In this document: one piece after another, positions 35,844 to 44,371 of the stretch
Layout: each line of letters opens with the position of its first letter
How positions within the stretch are numbered: the stretch's first letter is position 1
Assembly (NCBI GenBank): GCA_963662905.2
Contig: CAXXFD010000004.1
Location: 124,001-188,000, forward strand
From: G963662905 sp963662905
GTDB lineage: Bacteria > Bacteroidota > Bacteroidia > Bacteroidales > WRLA01
Direction: 5' to 3'
DNA length: 64,000 nt
Made by a program: the position numbers and the translations under genes
Notes under the pieces: generated by a model
Database searches by the model: none
The model's input: only the letters and a program-made list of their open reading frames with translations
Told to the model about the DNA's origin: nothing

Positions 35844-37298
35844 TTAAAGCTGTCCGGGCAGAAGTTGGTGGAGCTGGTTGGCTGGGTGTTCCTGGATTTT
35901 TCCTAATGTTTGCTTGAGCCACTCAAAGGGTTCTACGTTTTGGATTTTGCAGCTGGCAAAAAAGGAGTAGATCATAGCCGCGTGCTGGGCTGCATTGTGC
36001 GAACCGGCAAACAGGTAATTCTTGCGGCCTATTGCTACCGGCCTGATGCTGTTTTCAACCAGGTTGTTGTCAATGCGCAGCCTTCCGTCTTCAATATAAC
36101 GGATCAGGCGCCCCCATAATTTCAGGCTGTAAGCTATGGCTTTGCCGATTGCGCTTTTGGGCGCTACTTTATAAACTTCTTCCTTAAGCCAGCTTTCCAT
36201 TTCGTTCAATATGGGCAGTGATTCCTTTTGCCGCAATGCTTTGACCTCCTCCGGCTGCAGTTCTTGCTCACTTGCCTGACGTTCAATGGCATACAGTTTT
36301 CTTATCTGCCCCAGCGCATATTCACTGCGTGCAGCATCATTGTCCTTGGCTTTCTCAAAATACCTGCGTGCATGCGCCATGCAGGCCAATTGGGTGATTT
36401 CGGCTTTGTTTTTTAGGTTGTCGTAAGCTGTGTAGCCATCGGTTTGCAAATATCCACTATAGTTTTCCAGCATCTCATCCGGGCCTTCCCGTCCGCGGCC
36501 TTTCCGGTAATCGAACAGGGCCAGTTTTTTAAGCGGGTCGTAATAAACCCAATGATACCCTTTGTGCGATGCCCCGGGCTTGTCTTTGGTCAATACCTTT
36601 ATGGGCGTTTCGTCTGCCATCAGGTAATCGGTCCTCATGATTTCTTTTTTCAGGGCATCGTAAAGCGGTTCAAGCAATCTGCAAACCCCGCTAAACCAAC
36701 CGTTTATTGTTGATTCGGCTATTTCGATCCCCAGGCGCTTGAACATCTTGACAAGGCGGTAGAAAGGCAGGTGGTCAACAAATTTGCTGACAGTCACATA
36801 TGAGAGCAGGCCTTCTGAGGCATTGCTTTTGGGCAAGGCGCGCGAAGGCAGTTCTGCGCAGATCATTTGGGTGCTTTCGTCCTGGCCTGCTACGGCATAG
36901 TAAGGGCGTATATAACGGATCACACGAAAAGTACCGGGCACATAATCAAGTACTTCGGTGATTTTTACGTTGACCCTATGGGCGCCTTTGGGCAGGTTTT
37001 GGGGTTCGATGATGATTTCATGGCGCGGCAGGTGGGCGGGCAGTTCTAAGCGCACGGGCTGTTTTTTGGACTGCTTTTTATTGCGCGTATAGCTGATCTG
37101 CTCCTTTTCCGGTTCTTTCTCCTGTGCAGGCACGTCGAAGAGCACGCCCTGGTTGGGGTCTGCTGCGATATGCCGTTCGCTTTTGGCTCCATAGATCGCA
37201 CGCCTCAACTGGACAAGTTCATGCTGAAGCAGGAATATCTTCTGTTGCATTGCATCATATTCCGCTTTTGATATAGTTATTTTTTCCTGACTTGCCAT
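35844..37298 (-). CDS. IS66 family transposase TnpC, copy 2
   Basis: 484-residue DDE transposase, almost identical to the protein of copy 1, with YLMADETPIKV, YLQTDGYTAY and NNLVENSIRPVAIG around the presumed catalytic residues. Visible differences are K for N at residue 6, K for E in NLPKGAH and L for I in SEGLL. The ORF is intact, so it could act in trans on copy 1 even though this copy's tnpA is broken. Confidence 0.94.
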   Translation of the reverse strand: MASQEKITISKAEYDAMQQKIFLLQHELVQLRRAIYGAKSERHIAADPNQGVLFDVPAQEKEPEKEQISYTRNKKQSKKQPVRLELPAHLPRHEIIIEPQNLPKGAHRVNVKITEVLDYVPGTFRVIRYIRPYYAVAGQDESTQMICAELPSRALPKSNASEGLLSYVTVSKFVDHLPFYRLVKMFKRLGIEIAESTINGWFSGVCRLLEPLYDALKKEIMRTDYLMADETPIKVLTKDKPGASHKGYHWVYYDPLKKLALFDYRKGRGREGPDEMLENYSGYLQTDGYTAYDNLKNKAEITQLACMAHARRYFEKAKDNDAARSEYALGQIRKLYAIERQASEQELQPEEVKALRQKESLPILNEMESWLKEEVYKVAPKSAIGKAIAYSLKLWGRLIRYIEDGRLRIDNNLVENSIRPVAIGRKNYLFAGSHNAAQHAAMIYSFFASCKIQNVEPFEWLKQTLGKIQEHPANQLHQLLPGQL

Positions 37299-37345
37299 GA
37301 GGCAAAGATACGGAAGTAACCTCTTGTCTGACTATATTTTAAGTG

Positions 37346-37711
37346 CTATTTACCAACATTTTCATGTGGGAAAAAACGTGGGTATTTCCTTGCATTTTTC
37401 ATGGAAATACCATTGATTATCATTACAAGTTCAGGGTAGTCGATCAGCTGGTGGGAGGCGTGCACAGCAGATGTGTCCGGCAGGTGAAAAGTGCCTTTTT
37501 CGAGCCTTTTGTAGAACAGTACAAAACCTCCGCTTTCCCAGCGCAACAATTTTATGCGGTCGCGCTTTTTGTTGATGAACAGGAAAACATCACCGCTCAT
37601 CGGGTTTTTGTCCAGTTTGTTGCGCACAATGCCATACAGCCCATCAAAGCTTTTGCGCATATCGGTGGGCTGGCGGTACAGGTAATAGCGGCCGGCAGTT
37701 AAGCTGAACAT
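37346..37711 (-). CDS. IS66 Orf2 family protein TnpB, copy 2
   Basis: 121-residue TnpB, matching copy 1 except for G in place of S at residue 7 (MFSLTAGRYYLY). Its start overlaps the last base of the tnpA reading frame. With tnpA disrupted upstream, coupled translation is probably lost unless promoters in the nested element supply transcription. Confidence 0.9.
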   Translation of the reverse strand: MFSLTAGRYYLYRQPTDMRKSFDGLYGIVRNKLDKNPMSGDVFLFINKKRDRIKLLRWESGGFVLFYKRLEKGTFHLPDTSAVHASHQLIDYPELVMIINGISMKNARKYPRFFPHENVGK

Positions 37712-37872
37712 TATTGGCCGGTGAGCGATTTGAGATAGGACAAGGGCACATTGCCCGGCAAGCTGAGCTCGATACCATTGGGATAACGGATATTGACCCC
37801 TGCAGCTGGAATTCCGGAAAGCTCAATGAACCCATGGTCATCAGGCAAGCTTTCTTCCTGTTTAAATTTATG

Positions 37873-39517
37873 GTAACTAATCAGTGTCAGAAAAAAATCA
37901 ATCCTTATTAACAATTTTCGCTGTGGCTTGTGAATAACTTTCTGGGATTGATGCGTTTAAAGGCTCTGTGATTTTGCTGTTTGTTTGTTCTTGGGTGTTC
38001 AGGTTTAAATATTGGATTCTCCTTGGGGTATTTTTCAAAAATCATTGGCTATTCACAAGTTGCTGTTTTCTGTGTTCGTAACTAAACCGCTGGTAATTTG
38101 ACTTTTGCCTCTAACCTACACTACTTTTGAAAGAAAAAAGTTTTGGACAAAGATTTCATTATACAAGAGCTTTTCAAAAGGATTGGCCAGCTTGAAAGAA
38201 GACTGGAAGCCCTTGAGTTGGAAAACAAAAAACTCAAAGAAAAGCTTGCCAAATACCAAACACCAAAAAACAGCAACAACAGCTCAATACCTCCCTCCCA
38301 AGATCAGAACCGCCCTAAGCGCAGGAGTTTGAGGGAAAAGACAGGGCGTAAGCCAGGCGGACAGGCAGGGCGGAAAGGGAACACACTTAAGATGGCCGAA
38401 GTGCCTGACACTATTGAGAAGCACATCCCCTCATATTGCAAGTGTTGCGGGAAAGACCTTGCTTCTTTGCCCGTACAATTAGCCGGCAAACGCCAGGTAT
38501 TTGATATTCCCGAGATAAAGTTACATGTCACAGAACACCGGGTATATAAAAAGGTTTGCAGTTGTGGCCATGAAACCAGGTGTGATTATCCATCTCAGGC
38601 CAATGCCCCGGTAAGCTATGGGAACAACATTGAAAGTTTGATCGGGTATTTCCATACCAGGCAGTACCTGCCCTTTTTGCGTATGAAAGAACTTTTCAGG
38701 GATGTTTTCCATATTCCCATAAGCGAAGGGGGCATCCATTATTTGCTCAATAAACTAAAGCGCAAGGCCCAACCAGCCTATGACCTAATAAAGCAAAAGT
38801 TGCTTTCGGGAGGATATTGCCTTTCTGTAGGAAGTGATGAGACAGGAGTTAAGGTTGATGGCAATAAGCACTGGGCATGGACATGGCAAAACCAAGAGGC
38901 TACATTCATTGCCATCACTGACAACAGGGCACAGAGGAGCATTGACAATACATTTAAAGATGGGTTTAAAAACTCTGTGTTGGTGCATGATTGCTGGAAG
39001 AGCCATTTTAATACTGCTGCGCTGTCGCACCAGATTTGTATGGCACATCTTTTACGTGACCTGAATTACTTGTCAGAAAGGTATGGGCATAAATGGAGCA
39101 GGATATGCAAACGGCTGTTTCAAACGGCACTGGATTTGAAGAAAAAAATGGACAATGCGGGTTGCTACGTACATAGCCCAAAGAGAACCGCAATTGAAAA
39201 CAGGCTGAACAGTTTACTGAAAGCAGAACTGCCGGAAAAACACAACGAATTGCTTGCATTCAAAAAAAGGCTAGTCAAATACAGGGACTATATCTTCACC
39301 TTCTTATATCACCCAGAAGTCCCGCCAGACAATAATGCTTCTGAAAGGGCAATCCGAAACATAAAAGTTAAACAGAAAGTTTCAGGTCAATTCAGATCGA
39401 CCGATGGAGCGGATGCCTTTGCTGTTTTGAGATCAGTTGCTGACACAATTATCAAGAATGGACAGAGTGTTGTGCCTGCCTTGGGAACTATCGCTAATTT
39501 GCAGACTGATTAGTAAC
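37873..39517 (+). mobile_element. Nested single-transposase IS66-type element (ISBst12-like group)
   Basis: 1645-bp element with a single transposase gene. Inverted ends GTAACTAATCAGTGTCAG (left) and, on the other strand, GTTACTAATCAGTCTGCA (right). Exact 8-bp target duplication AATTTATG at 37865-37872 and 39518-39525. The 270-bp leader before the transposase holds a second inverted pair, CTTGTGAATA near 37926 and TATTCACAAG near 38050, and a repeat of the GTAACTAA end motif near 38086. The transposase stop codon lies inside the right terminal repeat. Confidence 0.93.
38143..39513 (+). CDS. IS66-type transposase of the nested element
   Basis: 456-residue transposase of the one-ORF IS66 subgroup. 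N-terminal leucine-rich coiled coil (LFKRIGQLERRLEALELENK), the KNSNNSSIPPSQD motif typical of the group, a basic segment GRKPGGQAG, and a zinc-binding-like pair CKCCG / CSCG. The catalytic core has SDETGVKVDG (first D), LVHDCWKSHF (second D) and NNASERAIRNIKVKQKVSG (E). The start is a TTG at 38143. It is clearly distinct from the TnpC of the host element. Confidence 0.92.
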   Translation: MDKDFIIQELFKRIGQLERRLEALELENKKLKEKLAKYQTPKNSNNSSIPPSQDQNRPKRRSLREKTGRKPGGQAGRKGNTLKMAEVPDTIEKHIPSYCKCCGKDLASLPVQLAGKRQVFDIPEIKLHVTEHRVYKKVCSCGHETRCDYPSQANAPVSYGNNIESLIGYFHTRQYLPFLRMKELFRDVFHIPISEGGIHYLLNKLKRKAQPAYDLIKQKLLSGGYCLSVGSDETGVKVDGNKHWAWTWQNQEATFIAITDNRAQRSIDNTFKDGFKNSVLVHDCWKSHFNTAALSHQICMAHLLRDLNYLSERYGHKWSRICKRLFQTALDLKKKMDNAGCYVHSPKRTAIENRLNSLLKAELPEKHNELLAFKKRLVKYRDYIFTFLYHPEVPPDNNASERAIRNIKVKQKVSGQFRSTDGADAFAVLRSVADTIIKNGQSVVPALGTIANLQTD

Positions 39518-39728
39518 AATTTATGATACCAATAAAGGAAAGTGTGATAGCCGATTTTGTGCGATTCGGCAAAGGATCTTTTGCTTTGGCCACTGGTATG
39601 CCATTGATCCACCAGCGCTTTCATCTCTGCTCTTCTTTGTTCTTTTTGCATATTGCTTTTTTGCAGCAAAGTAAGGGAGCTTTAAAAGCTTGTGCAATAT
39701 GCCTTTTGCTGAAGGCTTACTTCTAAAA

Positions 39729-40038
39729 ATCCCATATTCTTTTCCAAACCGCCCATGAATTTAGCCAAAACTAACAAATATCCAGAGTATCTCTGTGTTA
39801 TTTGTTGCTTGCATTAGAAAGGGGTCAAGGTTTGCCTTCAGGCCGGGCAGTTTACTTACTTTTTGATATCAATCCCAAAAACATCAAACAGCTGTTTCCG
39901 TGAAGAGCCCGGGACAGGCGCTTCAATCTGCGAAAATTCGGGGCAAATTCAAAGCTCTAGCTGTCCCGCCTAACGGGATATTCCGGCTAGGGCCGGAAAA
40001 CGATGCTTAATTGTTGGCATTTATATCGGTCGTATTTG
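39729..40038. other. Intergenic region with tandem hairpins after hsdR
   Basis: No gene recognised. Two adjacent GC hairpins lie at 39965-39977 (CCCG-CCTAA-CGGG) and 39981-39998 (TTCCGGC-TAGG-GCCGGAA), about 40-75 bp beyond the leftward hsdR stop. They may act as its terminator or be REP-like. There is no T tract on the hsdR side. Confidence 0.45.
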
Positions 40039-42840
40039 TCAAATTGCAACTCTTTTGTCATACAAGTATGTTTGAAATCCAATAAATGTATCTCTAATAG
40101 TTATTATGTCACCAAGTTCCTTCTTGGCATCTCCGATTGCATTGTATTTCAAAATCAATAAGTCGCCTAATTTGGTGTCATCCAATTCGTCAACGCCTTG
40201 TTTCACATACTGACTTAAAACGAAATTCAAGAACTCCTGCTGTTTTGGTTCGTAATCGTTGAAATGGATTTTTGCTCTTGCGGCTCGCTCTTGTCTTTCT
40301 ACAATGTTTGAGTGAAAAGCGATATAAGCCAAAACATCATACAAGTCGCTGTTTTCTGCGTTGAGTATTTTTTGAAATTCCTGCAGTTGTTGTTTGGCAA
40401 ACCCTTTCTCTGCCAATTCTTCCAATAGCTTCTTTCTCGTAACGGGTTTGCTCCAAATGCTTCTTAGTTCATCTTCATTTTTGAACAGTTCGGGCAATGC
40501 ACCGAAAAGTGAACGCAAAAATGCTTCTGCTGAAATAGGTTTACCGTCCGGACTCCAAAACGAAGTACTGACCATATGCTGAAATTCCCGCACTTTTCCA
40601 TCTGCTAATTTTACTTTGATCATTCGTCTTGGCTGAATGCCACACCGACACATAATGTAACCGCAAACCGGACAAGGTTCTGGTGGCGGTTCTTGTGCAC
40701 AAATGCAAGGACTTTGTCCGCAAACTTCACATGCTTGTGGCTGTGGTCTTGGTTGCGGGGGTTCTGGGTCTATTGGTTCTCCATCCCAATCCGGGTCATC
40801 AAATTTACGATAGGCTTCTACAAAATCGTAAATCATAAAATAATCTTTATCGTCAAAAAGGCGTGTGCCGCGACCAATAATTTGCTTGAACTCGATCATG
40901 GAATTGACCGGACGAAGCAAAACAATATTTCTAATTTCAGGAGCATCTACGCCTGTGCTTAATTTTTGGGAAGTAGTCAGAATGGTTGGAATGCTTTTTT
41001 CATTATCTTGAAAATCACGTAAATGCTGTTCTCCTAATTTCCCATCATCTGCGGTAACCCGGTGGCAGTAATTTGGGTTTTTGGTGTCTGCATATTGATT
41101 GATTAAATCCCGGATTGCCAAAGCGTGTAATTGAGTGGCACAGAAAACCAATGTCTTTTGGCTTTGGTCAATCAGACTCATTAAAATCTTTACCCGATAT
41201 TCTTCCCGTTCTTTGATTTCAATGATGCGGTTTATTTCCGCTTCGGTGTAGCGTCTGCCTTCTTCTATTTTACCTTCAATTACCGTGTCATCATCTGTGT
41301 ATAAGTAATCGTCAATTGTGGTGCCGATTTGTTTGATTTTAAAAGGCGTTAAAAATCCGTCATTGATTCCTTCTTTGAGCGAATAGACATAAACAGGCTC
41401 TCCAAAATAGTCGTAAGTATCTGCGTTGATCGTTTGTTTTGGTGTTGCTGTTAAACCTAACTGAACGGCAGGTTTGAAATAGTCCATAATAGCGCGCCAA
41501 GTACTTTCGTTATTTGCTCCGCCACGGTGGCACTCATCAATGACAATGAAATCAAAGAAGTCTTCGGGATATTCTCCAAAATAAGGCGTGCCTTCGACGA
41601 GCTCAGGCACCGATTTGCTTTTAGAAAGCAGTTTTAGCTTTTCAGAATCACCTTGAATTAGGGCTATTTTCTTAGCTCTAGTCCATTTTTGGACTTGTTT
41701 TTCTCTTTTAAAAGCTTCATCAATTCTATCAAAAGTTTCAAAATAAACTAACTTGACAGGTAAATTATTTCTTGTAAAATTTGCTCCTTCTCCGTTTTTA
41801 TGTTGTTCAATTCTTAAAGATAGTTCCTTTGTGCTCCCTGTGTAAAAACTACCATCAGCACACTGAAGAATATACATATACCCATAAGCGTCATCTTTGA
41901 TATTAATTTCTGGAAAATCTATTTCTTCAGTTACAAGAGCGGTGGGTGAGCTTGTCGAATCCCCGCTCATAAAGGTTTGGAAAATGGTAAAAAACACATT
42001 TCCGTTTTTGGGCACTCTGCCTTTTTTCTTAATGTCGGCTGGGTTGATACGCACCAATGCATCTTCTTCAAATGCTGAAAACGCATTGAAAGCTTGGTCT
42101 GCTAAAATGTTTCTGTCGGCTAAGAATAAAATTCGCGGGCTCCTTTCGGCAGGCTCAAGAACCCATTCTCCTTTTTCATTTTGTACTAAAGAGCGGTGAG
42201 CTTGTAGAACCGTCCATTTTGCCTGAAACAGTTTCCAGGCAATCTGAAAAGCAATGGCCGTTTTTCCTGTTCCTGTGGCAAGGGTTAACAAAAGTCGTTT
42301 TTTTCCTTCGGCAATCCCTTCTAAAACTTTGGTTATTGCATTTTCTTGATAATAGCGTGGTTGCCATGTTCCACTTCGATCCTCAAATGGAACAGCCAAT
42401 AATTTTTCTCTCCATTGGGCTTGTTTCTTTTCTTCAGTCCCTTCGGCAGGCTCAGGGTAGCACATTTCCCATAATTCATCAGGTGTTGGGTAGGTGTTCA
42501 TGTCTCCTTCCGTACCTGCTTGCAAATCCATGGCGTAAATCTGTAAACCATTAGTGCTGTATGCGTAACGAACTTGCAAACGTCCTGCATAATCCTTGGC
42601 TTGTCCAACGCCTTCGGTATAGTATTTATCTCTTGCTTTGGCTTCTATGACTGCCAAATTCCTGTTTTTGTATTGCAGAATGTAATCAGCTTTATCGGGT
42701 TTGCTTCGCTGACCATGACCAATTAAACGACCTTTGTTGATAGGAAACTCCATGCGAATGCGACTGCCTTCCACAATGCCCCAGCCTGCTGCTTTTAATG
42801 CAGGGTCAATATATTCAGCTCTGGTTTCGGTTTCGTTCAT
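40039..42840 (-). CDS. hsdR: Type I restriction subunit HsdR with inserted GIY-YIG domain
   Basis: 933-residue restriction/translocase subunit. N-terminal PD-(D/E)xK nuclease: D52 and E66-A-K68 (AVIEAKARDK). Superfamily 2 helicase: Walker A LATGTGKTA (187-195), DECH (435-438), GLTATP, and GRGTR late. Three stretches foreign to the family are visible: PEPAEG (129-134), LQAHRSLVQNEKGEWVLEPAE (212-232, described by ends only) and a 120-residue block 294-418 that contains a complete GIY-YIG nuclease domain (319-405). About residues 700-732 hold two CxxC-x4-CxC cysteine knuckles. All in frame, no stop. Last gene of the operon, 40 bp after the AlbA_2 gene. Whether the chimaera still restricts DNA is unknown. 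Confidence 0.9.
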   Translation of the reverse strand: MNETETRAEYIDPALKAAGWGIVEGSRIRMEFPINKGRLIGHGQRSKPDKADYILQYKNRNLAVIEAKARDKYYTEGVGQAKDYAGRLQVRYAYSTNGLQIYAMDLQAGTEGDMNTYPTPDELWEMCYPEPAEGTEEKKQAQWREKLLAVPFEDRSGTWQPRYYQENAITKVLEGIAEGKKRLLLTLATGTGKTAIAFQIAWKLFQAKWTVLQAHRSLVQNEKGEWVLEPAERSPRILFLADRNILADQAFNAFSAFEEDALVRINPADIKKKGRVPKNGNVFFTIFQTFMSGDSTSSPTALVTEEIDFPEINIKDDAYGYMYILQCADGSFYTGSTKELSLRIEQHKNGEGANFTRNNLPVKLVYFETFDRIDEAFKREKQVQKWTRAKKIALIQGDSEKLKLLSKSKSVPELVEGTPYFGEYPEDFFDFIVIDECHRGGANNESTWRAIMDYFKPAVQLGLTATPKQTINADTYDYFGEPVYVYSLKEGINDGFLTPFKIKQIGTTIDDYLYTDDDTVIEGKIEEGRRYTEAEINRIIEIKEREEYRVKILMSLIDQSQKTLVFCATQLHALAIRDLINQYADTKNPNYCHRVTADDGKLGEQHLRDFQDNEKSIPTILTTSQKLSTGVDAPEIRNIVLLRPVNSMIEFKQIIGRGTRLFDDKDYFMIYDFVEAYRKFDDPDWDGEPIDPEPPQPRPQPQACEVCGQSPCICAQEPPPEPCPVCGYIMCRCGIQPRRMIKVKLADGKVREFQHMVSTSFWSPDGKPISAEAFLRSLFGALPELFKNEDELRSIWSKPVTRKKLLEELAEKGFAKQQLQEFQKILNAENSDLYDVLAYIAFHSNIVERQERAARAKIHFNDYEPKQQEFLNFVLSQYVKQGVDELDDTKLGDLLILKYNAIGDAKKELGDIITIRDTFIGFQTYLYDKRVAI
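41591..41961 (-). mobile_element. GIY-YIG domain unit bounded by inverted REP-like repeats
   Basis: Repeat copies CCTTCGACGAGCTCAGGCACC (from 41591, shown without its last base pair context) and, inverted, GGTGGGTGAGCTTGTCGAA (from 41941) bracket about 330 bp coding for a UPF0213-like GIY-YIG domain: YMYILQCADG, FYTGST, SLRIEQH and AFKREKQVQKW. The key residues Y321, Y333-x-G335, R343 and E380 are present. The native HsdR sequence appears to resume at PYFGEYPEDFFDF. Interpreted as an in-frame insertion of a nuclease-bearing mobile unit; no target duplication is obvious. Confidence 0.6.
42141..42211. repeat. Inverted pair of REP-like copies in hsdR
   Basis: CCTTTCGGCAGGCTCAAGAACC-like copy at 42141-42163 and a diverged inverted copy GGTGAGCTTGTAGAACC at 42195-42211. 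Together with the 31 bp between them they encode the extra HsdR stretch 212-234. A small in-frame insertion with hairpin potential. Confidence 0.6.
42439..42457. repeat. REP-like copy in hsdR (PEPAEG)
   Basis: CCCTTCGGCAGGCTCAGGG, an imperfect palindrome, encodes PEPAEG at HsdR residues 129-134. Best match to the GGCAGG form of the repeat. Confidence 0.65.
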
Positions 42841-42880
42841 TTTTTCTTTTTATTGTGCAGTTTATCGTGCAGGAATTTAG

Positions 42881-44371
42881 TTACCGTATAAAATCCAGCT
42901 TTTTTACTGCCTTATCTGTCAGGCAGTATCTTCCTGTTTTCGCAGCACCTTTAAATTCTATCAAATTCATTTCTCTCAATAACTGTAAGTACCTTTTTAC
43001 TGAAGCATTCGATTTCCCTGTAGCATCCATGATGTCTTTTATACTAGCACCTTCTTTTAGTTTCACAATTGTATTTACAGCATCAATTAGAGCATCAGTT
43101 ACAGTATCACTTACAGCATCAATAATACCTCTTTTTACAGCATCATTTACAGCATCACTTACAGCATCACTTACAGCATCACTTACAGCATCATTTTTAG
43201 CAGTTACTGTAACTCCCGGGAATACAACAGTAGTATAACCAGCATTGGTGTCCCATTTAGGGCTTGAAAATCCTTTACTTTCACAATCTTCTATCATTAG
43301 CACAGTTCCCCTGCCAATCTTTTCTATCATTTGCCTTAAGAAGCAGATGTGAGCTATGTCTGGATTTCGGGGTACAGATAAGTGACTTTTGGCTAAATCG
43401 TTGGGAGAATAACCCCCATACAAAGTTCCAGAGTTAATAATCTCTATATGGGTAGGGTAAAAAGCAACATGTACCGTACCTGAAACGCTTGAATAGTCCC
43501 TGTGAATTAAAGCATTCATCAAACCCTCGCGCAAAGCAAATTTTGGATATGTAACATCTTCCCGCAGCCATTTTTTTTCTGAAAACTTGCTTTTGGTTGC
43601 AATGTTCACTTCAAAGAATTGTAATATTTCTTCAATGTTCCTGAACAGGTTTCCTTCAAAGATTTTATCGTAGCTATAGCTGTCCGAAGTTTTACTTTCA
43701 TTAAAAACTGTTAACCTCACACGGATTTGCGGCAAATAGCGTGCGGGTTCTTTAGCAAACAACACCACCGCTGCATTGGTTAAATGCCCATCTCTGTAGA
43801 GCCCGTAATAGGATAATAATTCTTCAACCTCCATCTCACTAAATAATTTTCCTCTGCCGTATTTTTTCAGGTCTTGAATTGTTTTACGGATCTCCAATTC
43901 ATCTAAATCATCAATATCTACTCCCAATGCGGGTTGGCGTTCCCAATGCAATTCTGTTTTTTGCCTTTCGGTAATCAAATTTGATATTTCCGATGCAGTT
44001 GCCTTACCAGTACGTCTTCCACGTCTGTAAAAAATCTCGCCGTTAAAAATATAAGGGAGCTTGGAGCCATCCCAGACTTTAACCGATAGAATTTCTTTTG
44101 CACCTATTTTTTCTATCGAAACGGTGACCGGTGCTTCAGGAATGATGGATTTAAACAGATATTGCTTCAGCTCCGCCTCGTGTTTACCGGCATTCTCAAT
44201 TCCGATAATCTTACCATCATCTTTAACGCCTAACAAAACGGTTCCCCCTGCTGCATTTAAAAATGCACACAAGGTTTTTGCAATTTCTTCTTTACGAACA
44301 ACTTCTTTAAATTCAAGCTGTCCGCTTTCACCCTGCTTTATCAGGTTTTTTATAAGTTGTTCGTTGTTCAT
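42881..44371 (-). CDS. AlbA_2/Schlafen-type ATP-binding protein with winged helix
   Basis: 496-residue protein. N-terminal AlbA_2 (Schlafen AAA_4) domain: ESGQLEFKEVVRKEEIAKTLCAFLNAAGGTVLLGV (ends quoted only), GEIFYRRGRRTGKAT. A central GHKL-type ATPase-like domain follows (ALREGLMNALIHRDYS with the N-box, IEIINSGTLYGG, IGRGTVLMIEDC). The C-terminus has a DAVS-type repeat and a winged-helix segment (IKDIMDATGKSNASVKRYLQLL). Members are annotated as putative transcriptional regulators or ATP-binding proteins and are frequent in defence islands. Overlaps the DUF4062 gene by 4 bp and precedes hsdR, so it belongs to the operon; its role with the R-M system is unknown. Confidence 0.85.
   Translation of the reverse strand: MNNEQLIKNLIKQGESGQLEFKEVVRKEEIAKTLCAFLNAAGGTVLLGVKDDGKIIGIENAGKHEAELKQYLFKSIIPEAPVTVSIEKIGAKEILSVKVWDGSKLPYIFNGEIFYRRGRRTGKATASEISNLITERQKTELHWERQPALGVDIDDLDELEIRKTIQDLKKYGRGKLFSEMEVEELLSYYGLYRDGHLTNAAVVLFAKEPARYLPQIRVRLTVFNESKTSDSYSYDKIFEGNLFRNIEEILQFFEVNIATKSKFSEKKWLREDVTYPKFALREGLMNALIHRDYSSVSGTVHVAFYPTHIEIINSGTLYGGYSPNDLAKSHLSVPRNPDIAHICFLRQMIEKIGRGTVLMIEDCESKGFSSPKWDTNAGYTTVVFPGVTVTAKNDAVSDAVSDAVSDAVNDAVKRGIIDAVSDTVTDALIDAVNTIVKLKEGASIKDIMDATGKSNASVKRYLQLLREMNLIEFKGAAKTGRYCLTDKAVKKLDFIR
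43137..43196. repeat. 12-bp tandem repeat, five units
   Basis: Five consecutive 12-bp units, ACAGCATCATTT or ACAGCATCACTT, in frame in the AlbA_2 gene and encoding tetrapeptides of the type DAVS/DAVN. Diverged copies continue to about 43080. The unit is a multiple of three, so copy-number change would lengthen the linker without a frameshift. Confidence 0.85.

Larger units (their letters stand above)
37711..39651 (-). pseudogene. IS66 tnpA copy 2, split by nested IS
   Basis: The N-terminal part (39518-39651, MQKEQRRAEMKALVDQ to YWYHK) and the C-terminal part (37711-37872, FKQEESLPDDHGFIEL to the stop) are separated by the 1645-bp insertion at 37873-39517. The 8-bp sequence AATTTATG is duplicated at the junctions. 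Joining the parts regenerates a protein like that at 1476-1763. Neither fragment has the full fold. Confidence 0.93.
35799..39720 (-). mobile_element. IS66-family element copy 2, interrupted by another IS
   Basis: Same element as 1407-3675 in opposite orientation, with ends GTAAGCCTACGGC (35799) and, on the reverse strand, GTAAGCCTTCAGC (from 39720). The 8-bp direct repeat TTCTAAAA flanks it (35791-35798 and 39721-39728). Of its 3922 bp, 1645 bp plus an 8-bp duplication belong to the nested element at 37873-39517, leaving exactly 2269 bp, the length of copy 1. tnpB and tnpC are intact; tnpA is split. Confidence 0.96.

Noticed and set aside
42798..43238. 146-codon forward ORF ending in repeated TASLTAS peptides
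   Set aside because: Antisense shadow of the AlbA_2 gene and its 12-bp repeat.
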